Of a DNA stretch of 64,000 nt, positions 47,596 to 58,301 are shown in pieces. Position 1 is the first letter of the stretch. The number at the start of each line of letters is the position of its first letter. Under the pieces are notes generated by a model that saw nothing but the letters and a program-made list of their open reading frames with translations, ran no database searches and had not been told where the DNA came from. The stretch covers positions 1 to 64,000 of the forward strand of contig JAKCEW010000001.1 of the NCBI GenBank assembly GCA_023539445.1. Direction: 5' to 3'. Origin of the DNA: Candidatus Terraquivivens yellowstonensis (GTDB lineage Archaea; Thermoproteota; Nitrososphaeria_A; Caldarchaeales; Wolframiiraptoraceae). The position numbers were made by a program, and so were the translations under genes.

Positions 47596-49065
47596 TCATG
47601 TCGTGAAATCTGACGACAGAATTGTCTCTCCTTTTTTCGTCAAAACGTAAACTTTCTTTTTTCTTTCTGATGGGCTTCCTTCGTTTACAACTGTTATCAA
47701 GCCAGCGGCCAAAAGTTCCTGCAGATGCTGATACATTGACGGTAACGTGATTGCCAGACCGAATTTTTGTGTAAGAGTTTTCCATAAAAGATACCCATGA
47801 CTTGGATGTTTTTGTAAAATTTTTAGTATTAAGCGCTTTGTCCTTCCTAGTCGACTATCTAACGAGGAGGCGAGCATGAATGCTATAGGAGTCTCCGCGG
47901 CCGAGTGCTTTATTAAACTCTTGACTGCTGCTGGATCCTTTAAACCTGCACCCGTTATTATGCACACAACTTTGTCGGACCTTTCTATTATTCCGTCTTC
48001 TAAGGCAACTCTAAGAGCCGCTATTGTTGAGGCTGCGGCTGGCTCAGCAAATATGCCCTCACATTTGGCTAAAAGTCTTGTGGCTTCGAGTATTTTATTC
48101 TCGGATATTGCTAGAGCATAACCATTCGATTCCCTTAAAGCTTTCAAGCAAAGTTCCCCTAACATAGGTTGCCTGACTGCTATGTCATGGAACGTCATCC
48201 CAAAATCTTTAGGTTTGGCAGGTTTATCAAGATTCTTTCTGAATGCTTCAACTATAGGCGAGCAACTTTTGGCCTGAACACCTAGAAGTCTTGAATGTAC
48301 ACCGTCAATAAGCCCAACATAGCTTAATTCCCTCAGAGCTTTCCATATCATCGATAAATGTCCACCCTCGCCGACGGGCACGACAAAGAACTCGGGAGGG
48401 GACCAATGAAGTTGCTCGCAGACCTCATATCCAGTAGTTTTTATTCCTTCAAGAAAAAACGGGTTTGTCACAGATACTGTGTACTCTCCTTCGCATGGAT
48501 TCTCCAAAAACTTAAGGGCGTCGTCATATGTCTTAACAAAGTTTATTTCAGCACCACAAACGACGGCCTGATAAAGCTTACCTAATTCGACGCCTAGTGT
48601 TGTATAAATCCTGCAGCTTAAACCGGCCTTTGCTGCATATGCAGCAACCGAGGCACCCAAGTTTCCCCTGCTCACGCACTTAAGTGCGCGATAACCCATA
48701 CTCTTTGCCTCTGTTGCCTCGATAGCAACTCCTCTGTCCAAGAAAGATCCAGTAGGATTTACCGTTTCGTTTTTCAAATACAAGTTCTTGATCCCAAGCT
48801 CCTCTCCCAGCCTTTCAGCTTTCTGGAGGAAAGTACCACCCTCACCCAAAGATATAATAAAGTCGTCTTTCATGAGGGGCATGAGAAACGAGTACTTCCA
48901 CATACTCGAAGGGGTTTTAGCAAGTTCCTCCCTGCTTATGATAGATGAAAGTTGATCATAATCGTACTCGATAAGTGCTTGGCCGCCACAACTTGGACAC
49001 CGAATTGGGTTTTTTCTGTTATCAAAGTGTTTGCCGCATCTTATGCATGAAAGCCTGAAGCCCAT
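47596..49065 (-). CDS. thrC: Threonine synthase fused to a C-terminal winged-helix domain
   Basis: 489 residues. N-terminal zinc ribbon (CIRCGK ... CPSCGG), then PLP fold type II: SLGEGGTFL, PLP lysine not in the usual KDRG order but in NPTGSFLDRGVA, VSRGNLGASVAAYAAKAG, GVGEGGH and EPAAASTIAAL. Residues about 405-489 form a PadR/ArsR-like winged helix (KRLILKILQKHPSHGYLLWKTL, then PSMYQHLQELLAAGLI, then KKKVYVLTKKGETIL). The expected lysine before DRG in 'SFKDRG' reads SFLDRG, so catalysis as a threonine synthase is doubtful. It may be a PLP-sensing regulator. Shares a bidirectional promoter with the ECF gene. Confidence 0.85.
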   Translation of the reverse strand: MGFRLSCIRCGKHFDNRKNPIRCPSCGGQALIEYDYDQLSSIISREELAKTPSSMWKYSFLMPLMKDDFIISLGEGGTFLQKAERLGEELGIKNLYLKNETVNPTGSFLDRGVAIEATEAKSMGYRALKCVSRGNLGASVAAYAAKAGLSCRIYTTLGVELGKLYQAVVCGAEINFVKTYDDALKFLENPCEGEYTVSVTNPFFLEGIKTTGYEVCEQLHWSPPEFFVVPVGEGGHLSMIWKALRELSYVGLIDGVHSRLLGVQAKSCSPIVEAFRKNLDKPAKPKDFGMTFHDIAVRQPMLGELCLKALRESNGYALAISENKILEATRLLAKCEGIFAEPAAASTIAALRVALEDGIIERSDKVVCIITGAGLKDPAAVKSLIKHSAAETPIAFMLASSLDSRLGRTKRLILKILQKHPSHGYLLWKTLTQKFGLAITLPSMYQHLQELLAAGLITVVNEGSPSERKKKVYVLTKKGETILSSDFTT

Positions 49066-49089
49066 ACGGCCTATATGTAGGTTGAAGGT

Positions 49090-49096
49090 TATATAT
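49090..49096. promoter_or_regulatory. Symmetric TATA element serving two divergent genes
   Basis: TATATAT centred at 49093 lies 27 nt before the ATG at 49120 (plus) and 28 nt before the ATG at 49065 (minus). Both distances equal the normal archaeal TATA-to-start spacing, so one TBP site could fire both ways, giving two leaderless transcripts. Inferred from spacing. Confidence 0.55.
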
Positions 49097-49119
49097 TTTG
49101 TTTTTGAAGGAACTTTGGC

Positions 49120-49839
49120 ATGCAGCGCCGTAGCGTACTCATAGCAAAGTTAGCGGTCTTTACGTCGTTAGTCGCCGTTGCCACGATGGTCCTATCTATT
49201 TACGTACCAGCCACTAGAGGTTACTTCAATTTGGGTGAAACTATGATATACTTCACGGCGCTCACGATGGGGCCCGGAATAGCAGCATTTGCAGGCGGCG
49301 TAGGTTCCATGATAGCCGACTTAGCACTAGGTTACTACTATTATGCCCCTGCAACATTACTCATAAAGGCAGCCGAAGGAGCACTTGTCGGATACCTTAT
49401 CAAGAAAGCTCCGAAGAAGGGTGGATGGCAGCTTGCAGTGGCGTCTTACGCGCTCGTTGCTGGATATTTTGTGCTCATACTTCTAATAGGCATTATGCTG
49501 TTTGTTGGTGAGGTTGAAGTTTCTATATTCCCGATTGGTGAAGGCGCGCAATCGTTCATCTTCACGATCGCACCCTATTCGTGGATCGGTTTGGCGGCCG
49601 CAGCTATAGCCACGCCAGTCTACTTTGTTGTTAAAGAAAAAGGCTACGAAGGTTGGTTAATACTTTCTCTGCTCCTTGGCGGACTTATCATGGTCTCAGG
49701 ATACTTTGTATATGAGCAGTTCTTTTTGAACGTCGCTGCTTTGGCCGAGATACCGGTGAACCTTGGACAGTCGATAATAGGAACAGCAGTCGCGATACCA
49801 CTCTACAAGGCGTTCAAAAAGCTGTATCGAGTTGGCTAA
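49120..49839 (+). CDS. ECF transporter S component, substrate unassigned
   Basis: 239 residues with six hydrophobic spans. The pattern [34 protein letters not shown], followed by [30 protein letters not shown] is characteristic of vitamin-uptake S components (ECF/ThiW-like group). It works with ECF A/A'/T subunits, which are not in the window. Divergent from the threonine-synthase-like PLP protein; a B6 or thiamine-type vitamin would be a reasonable but unproven substrate. Its end overlaps carB by 4 nt. Confidence 0.85.
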   Translation: MQRRSVLIAKLAVFTSLVAVATMVLSIYVPATRGYFNLGETMIYFTALTMGPGIAAFAGGVGSMIADLALGYYYYAPATLLIKAAEGALVGYLIKKAPKKGGWQLAVASYALVAGYFVLILLIGIMLFVGEVEVSIFPIGEGAQSFIFTIAPYSWIGLAAAAIATPVYFVVKEKGYEGWLILSLLLGGLIMVSGYFVYEQFFLNVAALAEIPVNLGQSIIGTAVAIPLYKAFKKLYRVG

Positions 49840-52800
49840 GCGTTACGAGTTGCGTTTCTACTTTCTTTTATGAGCAGTTTAGCATGATATTCTTGTAATG
49901 ATTTAACGGTAAAGACGCCTTCCTTCTTTATCTTCTCGATCGCCTTAACGGCAGCTTGAGCCGCCGCTACTGTTGTTATGTATGGTACTTTGCGTTCCAC
50001 CGCTGCTCTTCTTATTTGGAACTCATCGTCTTTGGAACCCTTACCTTTTGGGACGTTTATTATCAGGTCTATTTTGTCAGACTTTATGTAATCAAGTATA
50101 TCTGGGCGGTCTTCACCGATTTTTGGTACGATTTTAACATCTATACCGGCAGCTGCCAGAACCTCTGCAGTACCTTTCGTTGCCAAGATGTTTAGACCCA
50201 ATTCCTTCAACTTCTTAGCCACTGGGATTATGCGCATCTTTTCATCATCCCTCACACTTATGAAGACGTTTCCTTCGGTTGGCAGGCGCATATCCGCTGC
50301 CAGTTCAGCCTTATAGTACGCTATTCCAAAGTCTTTGTCAATCCCCATTACTTCGCCCGTAGATTTCATCTCAGGGCCTAGCACAACGTCCACCCCAGGC
50401 AACTTTGCGAAGGGAAAAACTGCCTCTTTTACCGCCACATGATCTAACTCTGCTACTTCTCCTAGACCAAACTCGTTGAGGCGATGGCCTACCATAAGCT
50501 TCGCTGCGATCTTTACCAGCGGTACACCGGTAGCCTTGCTGACAAAAGGTACAGTCCTAGAGGCACGGGGGTTGGCCTCGAACACATAAACTTTGCCGTC
50601 CTTTATCGCGAACTGAACATTTATCAAACCTACAACATGAAGCTCCCTTGCTATTTTGCGTGTATAATCTATCATGGTCTCGATCGTTTCTTTGCTAAGG
50701 CTGTAGGGCGGTATAACGCATGCAGCATCTCCTGAATGCACTCCTGCCTCCTCTATGTGCTCCATGACACCGCCTATGTACACATTTTCTCCGTCAGAGA
50801 TCGCATCGATTTCGGCTTCTATGGCATCCTCTAAGAATTTATCTATTAAGACTGGATGTTCTGGTGAGACTTTTATCGCCTCTTTCACATACTTGACTAG
50901 GGATTCTTCGTCATATACTATCTCCATAGCCCTTCCCCCGAGAACGTAGGAGGGCCTCACCAGCACGGGATATCCAAGCTTTCTGGCGACCTCCTTTGCC
51001 TCTTCTATACTCATGGCCGTTCCGTAGGGTGGTTGAGGTATCTTGAGTTTTTCCAAAACCTCAGTAAACCTCTTCCTATCCTCCGCTCTGTCTATGTCAT
51101 CTGGGGTTGTTCCGAGAATCTTTACGCCTTGCTTCTCCAGAGGTATAGCCAAGTTTAGGGGAGTTTGACCTCCAAGCTGAACAATGACACCTTCGGGTTT
51201 TTCTCTCTCAATTATGTTCATCACGTCTTCAAACGTCAGGGGCTCGAAGTATAGCTTGTCTGAAATATCGAAGTCCGTGCTTACAGTTTCAGGGTTACAA
51301 TTCACCATTATAACTTCGTAGCCCTCCTCCTTCAATGCCTTGACGGCATGTACACAACAATAGTCAAATTCAATCCCCTGCCCGATTCTGTTAGGTCCTG
51401 AGCCGAGTATGATTACCTTCTTCTTTTCGCTCTGCCGTACTTCATCTTCATCGTCGTAACAGGAATAGTAGTATGGTGTTTCTGCTTCGAATTCGGCCGC
51501 GCACGTATCTACCATTTTATACACAGGCACTATACCCATTCTCTTTCTGAGCTTCCTGACCATGAGTTCGTCGGTCCCTAACAGAAATGCTATTTGCCTG
51601 TCTGAGAAGCCAAGCTTCTTGGCTTTACGAAGCACCTCCTTCGGAATAGTTTCAATCGTGTACTTTGATAATTCATTCTCCATATCAACTATGTTCTTGA
51701 TCTTCTGAATAAACCACCTATCAATTTTTGTAAGCTCGTAAATCTCATCAACACTCATACCAATCTTTATTGCATGTCTAATGTAAAACACCCGTTTATG
51801 TGTAGGAATTCTGAGATAATCTCGAATAGTCTTTACATCAGGCATCTCCTCGTCCTTTCCATCAGCTCCTAGACCATATCTTCCAATCTCCAATGATCTT
51901 ATTGCCTTCTGTAGAGCCTCTTCAAAAGTACGACCTATTGCCATAACCTCACCAACGGATTTCATCTGCGTTGTTAGCGTTTTATCAGCCTCAGGGAACT
52001 TGTCGAAGGGCCATCTAGGAACTTTGACTACCACGTAGTCTATCGTCGGCTCAAAAGACGCTGGCGTCTTTTTAGTTATGTCGTTTGGAATCTCATCGAG
52101 CAACAGGCCGACGGCAAGTTTCGCCGCTACCTTTGCTATAGGATATCCTGTTGCCTTTGATGCTAAAGCCGAACTCCTGGAGACTCTAGGATTTATTTCT
52201 ATGACCATGAAACGACCGTTTTCTGGATGTACTGCGAATTGTATGTTTGAACCGCCTGTCTCGACACCTACCTCACGTATGACTTTTATTGCTGCGTCCC
52301 TTAAAACTTGATATTCCTTGTCCGTTAACGTTTGGGCCGGCGCAACAGTTATGCTATCACCCGTATGTATGCCCATCGGGTCCATATTTTCTATCGAACA
52401 GATAATCACGACATTATCCGCTAAATCCCTCATGACCTCGAGCTCATACTCCTTCCATCCGATGAGGGATTCATCAATCATAACTTGCCCTATACGACTA
52501 TAAGTCAAGCCCCTAGCAACTATCCGCTCCAGTTCCTCCCTGTTGTACGCCACCCCACCCCCAGTTCCACCCAAGGTATATGCAGGTCTGATAACGACTG
52601 GGTACCCTAAATTATCGGCTATCTCTACTGCTTCCTCGACGGAATATGCCGGAAAGCTTCTCGGGACAGGCAGACCTATTCTTTCCATAGCTTCTTTGAA
52701 AAGAATTCTGTCCTCTCCCTTTTTTATGGCCTCCAGCTTTGCTCCAATAAGTTCCACACCATATTCATCCAAAATGCCTCTTTCTGCAAGCTCAGCCGCT

Positions 52801-53099
52801 ATATTCAGAGCCGTCTGGCCTCCAAGTGTTGGGAGTAGGGCGTCGGGTAGTTCTTTTTTAATTATTTCTGCGACCACCTCAGGAGTCAACGGTTCTATGT
52901 ATATCTTGTCAGCCATCTCGGGGTCTGTCATAATAGTTGCTGGGTTCGAGTTCACTAACACGACTTCGTAGCCTTCTTCTTTAAGCGCCTTGCAAGCTTG
53001 GCTTCCTGAGTAGTCAAATTCGCATGCCTGCCCAATCACAATAGGGCCGGAGCCGATTATCATGATTTTACGTATATCTTCACGTTTTGGCATACTCAT
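49836..53099 (-). CDS. carB: Carbamoyl-phosphate synthase large subunit
   Basis: 1087 residues, full-length. Two ATP-grasp halves: [20 protein letters not shown] in the first and [19 protein letters not shown] in the second, each with LGGQT(A/P)LN and [10 protein letters not shown] / [12 protein letters not shown]. The C-terminal MGS-like allosteric domain starts around [15 protein letters not shown]. Makes carbamoyl phosphate from glutamine-derived ammonia, bicarbonate and 2 ATP for arginine and pyrimidine. Its start overlaps carA's stop (ATGA), so the pair is one unit. Confidence 0.98.
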   Translation of the reverse strand: MSMPKREDIRKIMIIGSGPIVIGQACEFDYSGSQACKALKEEGYEVVLVNSNPATIMTDPEMADKIYIEPLTPEVVAEIIKKELPDALLPTLGGQTALNIAAELAERGILDEYGVELIGAKLEAIKKGEDRILFKEAMERIGLPVPRSFPAYSVEEAVEIADNLGYPVVIRPAYTLGGTGGGVAYNREELERIVARGLTYSRIGQVMIDESLIGWKEYELEVMRDLADNVVIICSIENMDPMGIHTGDSITVAPAQTLTDKEYQVLRDAAIKVIREVGVETGGSNIQFAVHPENGRFMVIEINPRVSRSSALASKATGYPIAKVAAKLAVGLLLDEIPNDITKKTPASFEPTIDYVVVKVPRWPFDKFPEADKTLTTQMKSVGEVMAIGRTFEEALQKAIRSLEIGRYGLGADGKDEEMPDVKTIRDYLRIPTHKRVFYIRHAIKIGMSVDEIYELTKIDRWFIQKIKNIVDMENELSKYTIETIPKEVLRKAKKLGFSDRQIAFLLGTDELMVRKLRKRMGIVPVYKMVDTCAAEFEAETPYYYSCYDDEDEVRQSEKKKVIILGSGPNRIGQGIEFDYCCVHAVKALKEEGYEVIMVNCNPETVSTDFDISDKLYFEPLTFEDVMNIIEREKPEGVIVQLGGQTPLNLAIPLEKQGVKILGTTPDDIDRAEDRKRFTEVLEKLKIPQPPYGTAMSIEEAKEVARKLGYPVLVRPSYVLGGRAMEIVYDEESLVKYVKEAIKVSPEHPVLIDKFLEDAIEAEIDAISDGENVYIGGVMEHIEEAGVHSGDAACVIPPYSLSKETIETMIDYTRKIARELHVVGLINVQFAIKDGKVYVFEANPRASRTVPFVSKATGVPLVKIAAKLMVGHRLNEFGLGEVAELDHVAVKEAVFPFAKLPGVDVVLGPEMKSTGEVMGIDKDFGIAYYKAELAADMRLPTEGNVFISVRDDEKMRIIPVAKKLKELGLNILATKGTAEVLAAAGIDVKIVPKIGEDRPDILDYIKSDKIDLIINVPKGKGSKDDEFQIRRAAVERKVPYITTVAAAQAAVKAIEKIKKEGVFTVKSLQEYHAKLLIKESRNATRNA

Positions 53100-54202
53100 C
53101 CATACTCCTTCATCGTTTTTACAAAATCATCAAAGAAGAAATACGTGTCATGCGGACCGGGACCTCCTTCGGGATGATACTGAACCGACTTTATTGGTAA
53201 TTCTTTATGTTTCACACCTTCGACTGTATAATCATTTAGGTTAATCTGTGTAAGAATCAGTCCAGCATCTTTGAGAGATTCTTTACTAACCGCGAAACCA
53301 TGGTTTTGGGTTGATATAAAGACCCTTCCACTCTCGAAATCTTTTACCGGTTGGTTTGCGCCTCTATGACCGAACTTTAGCTTGAATGTCTTCGCACCAA
53401 GGGCCAATGATATTATCTGATGCCCGAGGCAGATGCCGAAAAGAACTACCTTACCTGCCAGTTCTTTCGCAGTGTTTATTGTCTCTTTTACCCTGATTGG
53501 GTCCCCAGGACCGTTCGATATCAAAACCCCATCAGGGTCGTATTCAAGTATCTTTTTGGCTGGAGTGTTATAAGGCACGAGAATTATGTTTGCATTTTTC
53601 TTAAGGAGTCTTATTATACTCCACTTAACTCCGCAATCGATTAAAACAACGTTCAAATCATTGTCGCCCTCTATGAATGTCGGTTTAGAAACTGAAACTT
53701 TGTTTACGAGGTCCAACTCGGTTATTGCTGGTTGTGCCTTCGTCTTCTCGATCACTTCATCAATGTTAGGCTCGTCGTTCCCTTCATAGACTATAAGCGT
53801 GCTTTTCATCGTTCCATAAATCCTAATTTTTCTCGTAAGCATCCGCGTATCAACACCCTGAATTCCCGGAACACCATATTCCTCTAAAAATTCCGATAGG
53901 GATTTTTTTGAGCGCCAATTACTAGGTGTCTCGCATAACTCCCTAACTACAAACCCCTCCACTTTTATCCCGTCTGATTCGTAGTCCTCATCACAAACAC
54001 CATAATTCCCGATAAGCGGGTAAGTCATCATTAAGATCTGTCCAGCGTAGGATGGGTCTGTTAATGCCTCCACGTAACCTGTCATACTAGTATTGAAAAC
54101 CAGTTCGCCCATAGCTTCGCCTAAAGCTCCAAACCCCTCGCCGCGCAGGACAGTTCCATCCTCAAGCACAAGCAGAGCCTTTTTCCTATTGGGTGACGTC
54201 AC
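53096..54202 (-). CDS. carA: Carbamoyl-phosphate synthase small subunit
   Basis: 368 residues from GTG at 54202 with a GGTGAGGA site. The N-terminal domain ([39 protein letters not shown]) and the class I glutaminase ([29 protein letters not shown] with catalytic Cys; [14 protein letters not shown] with His and Glu) are complete. The start codon lies inside a perfect palindrome GTGACGTCAC (54193-54202). Confidence 0.97.
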   Translation of the reverse strand: MTSPNRKKALLVLEDGTVLRGEGFGALGEAMGELVFNTSMTGYVEALTDPSYAGQILMMTYPLIGNYGVCDEDYESDGIKVEGFVVRELCETPSNWRSKKSLSEFLEEYGVPGIQGVDTRMLTRKIRIYGTMKSTLIVYEGNDEPNIDEVIEKTKAQPAITELDLVNKVSVSKPTFIEGDNDLNVVLIDCGVKWSIIRLLKKNANIILVPYNTPAKKILEYDPDGVLISNGPGDPIRVKETINTAKELAGKVVLFGICLGHQIISLALGAKTFKLKFGHRGANQPVKDFESGRVFISTQNHGFAVSKESLKDAGLILTQINLNDYTVEGVKHKELPIKSVQYHPEGGPGPHDTYFFFDDFVKTMKEYG

Positions 54203-54325
54203 TCCTCACCTCAGGCAACAAGTCTGAAGGGGCATTTTGCCAGCTTGTTATGATCGCACCCTTCTATCCTGAAAATAAGGCAAGTAATATATATTACGAC
54301 CGAATTTGGTAAAATTGGGACAAAA

Positions 54326-55009
54326 ATGTACCAAAATAGGTCAATAGCTCAAGTCATTAGACACCTAATCGATATTGACGTACCGCTCCAAGATAGCCTC
54401 CAAAGGGGCTACGCAAACTTATCGGCCATGGCTAGAATTCTGAGACCCACCGTTGAGAGGCTGGTCGGAGATAAAGTTAGCTTAGATACCATAGTTACGA
54501 CGTTAAAAAGGTTAAGGGGAACTTATAACACGATAACGTTCAATGTTGCATACGTTATAGCAAAAAGCACGGTCAATGTTAGGACGGATGTTGCAAGACT
54601 CTCGTTAAAGAAGAATGCAAAACTCCTTAAAGCCTCAAGAAATATCGTGTCTAGATATCAAAAAGGTTTCGTTCAGGTTCTCGAAGGGTTATCCACGATT
54701 ACGCTGGTGTACGATAGTAGTCTTCACGAAAAGATAGTTTCAAAATTCCCTTCTAAAGACATAATCTACGAGAATGCGAACATGGCGGCAATAATAGTAA
54801 AGAGCCCAAGGGAGATATCCAGCACACCTGGATGCATAGCAACAATCTTGCAACAGATATCAAGGAGAGGCATAAATATAGATGAGGTAATCAGTTGCTA
54901 TACAGATACTATAATCGTGATAAAGCCCGGTGATGTAGGAAGGGCATTTGAGTCATTGACAGGGTTAATAACATTCTGCAGGGAGATTCTCTCTAAAGTC
55001 TCGCAATAA
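54326..55009 (+). CDS. ACT-domain regulatory protein with helical N-terminus
   Basis: 227 residues. A helical N-terminal part (residues 5-70, HTH-like: LSAMARILRPTVERLVGDKVSLDTIVTTLKRL) is followed by a charged linker and an ACT domain at about 145-225 (AAIIVKSPREISSTPGCIATILQQISRRGINIDEVISCYTDTIIVI). ACT domains bind amino acids. The arrangement suggests an amino-acid-sensing regulator. A symmetric TAATATATATTA is centred 35 nt upstream. Its neighbour carAB is in arginine and pyrimidine synthesis, so a link is possible. Confidence 0.82.
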   Translation: MYQNRSIAQVIRHLIDIDVPLQDSLQRGYANLSAMARILRPTVERLVGDKVSLDTIVTTLKRLRGTYNTITFNVAYVIAKSTVNVRTDVARLSLKKNAKLLKASRNIVSRYQKGFVQVLEGLSTITLVYDSSLHEKIVSKFPSKDIIYENANMAAIIVKSPREISSTPGCIATILQQISRRGINIDEVISCYTDTIIVIKPGDVGRAFESLTGLITFCREILSKVSQ

Positions 55010-55011
55010 CA

Positions 55012-55434
55012 TTATGGTGATTCTTCGGTCTCAATATCACCTATCTCTGAACGCAAGGGTCTGAGTAACCTGTATTTGACTTGACTTCCCCCTCCGACCC
55101 TTTCAAGTAAACCTCTGTTAGCTAGGCGCGAAAGATAAGTCGAAGCCGTGCTTAGGCTTATAGGTTCTCTGTATTCGGCTTCGTAGAGTTTCTGGATTTC
55201 CTTTGAAGAGAAGTAGCTGAATGGGAAGTACCGCTCAATGAGTTTGATGACCTTAACAAGCTTGCTCCCTTCAACAACTTGCGGTTGAACAGTCTCAGCA
55301 CCACCATAAAGCTCAATGAAGTCGGCGAGTTGAATTATCTTGTCCCTTGTCAGCCTACCCTCAAATATCAAAGTAACCTTATCCCCGTTCTCGTCGAACA
55401 GCTCTAGCCTAACCCTACGCCTGTTGAAGCTCAT
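55012..55434 (-). CDS. Winged-helix protein with N-terminal beta region
   Basis: 140 residues. A beta-rich start (RVRLELFDENGDKVTLIFEG) precedes a helix (RDKIIQLADFIELYGG), then a winged helix (LIERYFPFSYFSSKEIQKLYEAEY, then LSTASTYLSRLANRGLLERVGGGSQVKYRLL), with an acidic tail. This two-part layout is common among small archaeal regulators of unknown target. It converges with the ACT gene with only a 2-nt gap. Confidence 0.8.
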   Translation of the reverse strand: MSFNRRRVRLELFDENGDKVTLIFEGRLTRDKIIQLADFIELYGGAETVQPQVVEGSKLVKVIKLIERYFPFSYFSSKEIQKLYEAEYREPISLSTASTYLSRLANRGLLERVGGGSQVKYRLLRPLRSEIGDIETEESP

Positions 55435-55591
55435 AAGGCGACTTATTCAATTGTGCGGATAGTAATAACCATTCATCATAAACACCTTAACATTAAAGTT
55501 ATGCATTATACCGCTGAATTATCGGGCTATTCATTCTAAAAATATCTAAAAATTACCGAGGCGTGCCTTATAACGTTTGGCCATTCTTCAG

Positions 55592-56656
55592 CTATTTCTC
55601 AAACCTTATATCCTTAAGCACGTCATCTTCCCAAATAAACCTACATCTTGGCTTCGCATCCAACTGCTTACCGATCTTCTGAATGGTAGCACCCACTATA
55701 AGCGGAAGAGCTATTGTTGCATCGCAGTAAACTTCTGCCTTACGTGCCTCGATTGAATATTTACCCCAAGATATTGCTTCTGAGAAAGTGCTACCGCTGA
55801 GTCCACCCCATTTTGGATCATCAGTAGTTATGAGTATACCGTACTCGTGCCCAAGTTTCATGTTGAGCTTAGCCGGCTTTTTTAGCAAAACCTCTGCTAT
55901 GACCGGTATCTGCTGTCCATAATTTCGCGGGACTCCACCGCCAACTATTATTATACCCGTCTTCTTTGCCTTTACGAATATTTGAAATATTTCATAGTTG
56001 TCCCTGATTGGGTCTATCCTAAATCTATCTTTGCCGCGTCTTTGTTCGTAGTATTTTGTGAGTGCTATACCTATATCGCTGTCGTTTAATGCTGGGCAGA
56101 ATATAGGTATGCCAAGTTCTGCCGCTAAACCTACGAATGATTCACAATTTCTGAGCTCCTTTCCGAGTTCATAAATGAATTCCCGACTGGAACAAACCCT
56201 GTCTCCAAGCTTATCCGCAACCTTAAGGACGACTTCTTCTTCCTTCCAGAAACCATCCTCTTGAAGGAACGTGTCATAAATCCTACATATCCCAGCCTTT
56301 CTTAGTTCTTCATCGTCAACGTACGGCGATCCTTTATAGTGTGGAAAGCCAAGACTCTCAACCACATCGTGTGTTACGTTTGCACCGGTAGATATTATCA
56401 CATCCACCATCTTCCTCTTCATCATTTCGTTCAATACGCCCTTCATACCGGCTGGAATCATCGCGCCTGCAAGTGTCAAAAAGACTATCGGCCTCTCCGG
56501 ATCCGTCTGCATAAGCTCCATCACATGGAAAGCATTGTATAGGTTCCTACTTTGATAGGACGTATATCTAAATTGCTCGATCAAGCCTACAAGGTTGGTA
56601 CTTTCGTCAAGCTTAATAGCTCTAATGGGTTCGCGAAGGTAATGCTGCTCACTCAT
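55592..56656 (-). CDS. Deoxyhypusine synthase family protein
   Basis: About 354 residues from ATG at 56656 (GTG at 56665 also in frame). Key features: the NAD-binding GAMIPAGMKGVLNEMMKRKMVDVIISTGANVTHD, PIFCPALNDSDIG, and the catalytic lysine in the segment SEAISWGKYSIEARKAEVYCDATIALPLIVG. Modifies a lysine of aIF5A with the aminobutyl group of spermidine. Homospermidine synthase-like relatives share this fold. aIF5A is not in the window. Confidence 0.93.
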   Translation of the reverse strand: MSEQHYLREPIRAIKLDESTNLVGLIEQFRYTSYQSRNLYNAFHVMELMQTDPERPIVFLTLAGAMIPAGMKGVLNEMMKRKMVDVIISTGANVTHDVVESLGFPHYKGSPYVDDEELRKAGICRIYDTFLQEDGFWKEEEVVLKVADKLGDRVCSSREFIYELGKELRNCESFVGLAAELGIPIFCPALNDSDIGIALTKYYEQRRGKDRFRIDPIRDNYEIFQIFVKAKKTGIIIVGGGVPRNYGQQIPVIAEVLLKKPAKLNMKLGHEYGILITTDDPKWGGLSGSTFSEAISWGKYSIEARKAEVYCDATIALPLIVGATIQKIGKQLDAKPRCRFIWEDDVLKDIRFEK

Positions 56657-56834
56657 CTGCTTCACAGGTTTTACGAGAAAGTTTTTGATTTAAATCTTTT
56701 GTAACAACCACTTTTTGGGCTAACTTTTTTTGTACAAAGCCGTACCCCTCACCTTCTCGTTGGTATTATGCTTATGATGCCTAGCTTCGAGTTACAGGAA
56801 ATCCTTATACATCACGATACATCAAATTTATTTG

Positions 56835-57599
56835 ATGTCGTTTAGAATGCGTTTACCCAATGCTGAGTACTTCGCAGACCTGGTTAAGGCAATATCCGCG
56901 GTTGTAGAAGAAGGTACATTTGTGGTAGACGAGAAATCCATAAAGATGGTCTCAATGGACCCTGCACATATATCGCTGGTCGACTTCGAGTTGGATAAGA
57001 GTGCGGCCGAAGAGTACGTGTGTTCAGAGCCCATGAATATAACCGTTAGCATAACTGAACTTTTGAAATTCTTGAAGAGGGCTAAGAAGAGCGAGAGCAT
57101 AACACTATTGTACGAAAGCGATAAGAAAAAACTGACGGTTGTATTGAGCGACGTTGCTAGCTCAAAAGAGAGGAGTTTTACCATGAATACCTTGGAACCG
57201 GTAGCCTCTAGAACGGCCATTCCAAACCTGACCTTTGAGGCGGCTGCAAGGGTTAACACCGATGCATTGGCCGATGCGGTGGAGGACACCAGTTTAGTAA
57301 GTGATTACGTTAAATTCACCATAAGCCCTGATGCCGTCATACTTTCGGCCAAAGGTGAAGTAGGAGCTGTCCAAATAAAGCTGAGTAAAGCTGGTGCCGC
57401 CGTATACGAGATAAAGGCTGACAAGGAGGTGTGGGCTAACTTTAGCATAAATTACGTCGAGAAAATAATCAAAGCTGCTAAAACCCTATCTGAAGAGCTT
57501 ACCATCGAGCTCTCGACGAATAAGCCCATTAGGTTCGGGTTTCCTATACAATCAGGGAAGCTAGGATACCTAGTGGCTCCTAGGATAGAGACCGCCTAG
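56835..57599 (+). CDS. pcn: DNA polymerase sliding clamp (PCNA)
   Basis: 254 residues from ATG at 56835, with CTTATAC centred 28 nt upstream, so leaderless. Two clamp repeats: FADLVKAISAVVEEGTFVVDEKSIKMVSMDPAHISLVDFEL, then LTFEAAARVNTDALADAVEDTSLVSDYVKFTI, with interdomain loop and C-terminal GYLVAPRIETA. Holds polymerase, FEN1 and ligase on DNA. Whether it forms a homotrimer or pairs with other PCNAs, as in some Crenarchaeota, cannot be read here. Confidence 0.97.
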   Translation: MSFRMRLPNAEYFADLVKAISAVVEEGTFVVDEKSIKMVSMDPAHISLVDFELDKSAAEEYVCSEPMNITVSITELLKFLKRAKKSESITLLYESDKKKLTVVLSDVASSKERSFTMNTLEPVASRTAIPNLTFEAAARVNTDALADAVEDTSLVSDYVKFTISPDAVILSAKGEVGAVQIKLSKAGAAVYEIKADKEVWANFSINYVEKIIKAAKTLSEELTIELSTNKPIRFGFPIQSGKLGYLVAPRIETA

Positions 57600-57748
57600 C
57601 TTCATTTAATACTCATAGCTCAATACCCTGCCGGATCTTCATCCTTAAGATACTTTTCTGCGTAGTCTTTACACATAAAGTTTCATGTTTGATTATTATT
57701 GTAGATAAGCAGCGAAGATTAAATAATACTTCAGAACTACAAGTTATC

Positions 57749-58255
57749 ATGAAAGCATTCATTCTAGGGTCTGTAAGCACAAGAAGCGCGCTCGTAGACA
57801 GCTTAAAGACGGTAAGGGATTCGGGTCTCGTGAGGGAGGCTTATTTAATATGGGGACCGTACGATATGCTTTGTAAGGTAGAGGTCTCCTCATTGGGGCA
57901 ACTGAACACCGTGCTGGATTTACTTCATGATAGCGAGGTTGTTGACACTAACACATTAATAGTTAATGAAGAGGGTGGGCTAACTTTTGAGGTGAAAGAC
58001 GTAGATAAGATAAGGAAATGTGCTTATATATTTTTGAAGCTGAGAAGGCCTGCGGCACCAAGACTCTGGGATACCTTTTTGAAAAGCATAGAAGATGTGA
58101 CGGAGGCACATCAACTCTTTGGTATGTATGATGTTGTGATTTCGGTTAGGGAGGAGGCAAGGGAGGATTACTTTGAAAGGGTCTTCAAAAGACTTTGGTT
58201 ACTTACCGAGGTCAACCTTACGTCAACGTACACGTGTTTTACACTTAAGGTCTAA
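57749..58255 (+). CDS. Tandem RAM (Lrp/AsnC ligand-binding) domain protein without HTH
   Basis: 168 residues from ATG at 57749 (the TTG at 57689 is less likely). Two RAM-like ferredoxin folds: AFILGSVSTRSALVDSLKTVRDSGLVREAYLIWGPYDMLCKVEV and the later AYIFLKLRRPAAPRL to MYDVVISVREEAREDYFERVF. No DNA-binding helices. Stand-alone RAM proteins can modulate Lrp regulators or sense amino acids. Upstream of tRNA-Pro; no operon partner. Confidence 0.78.
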   Translation: MKAFILGSVSTRSALVDSLKTVRDSGLVREAYLIWGPYDMLCKVEVSSLGQLNTVLDLLHDSEVVDTNTLIVNEEGGLTFEVKDVDKIRKCAYIFLKLRRPAAPRLWDTFLKSIEDVTEAHQLFGMYDVVISVREEAREDYFERVFKRLWLLTEVNLTSTYTCFTLKV

Positions 58256-58301
58256 ATTTGGCAGAAAACTTAACTTTTGGTTAGCTAATCGGATTAGCGA
58301 G

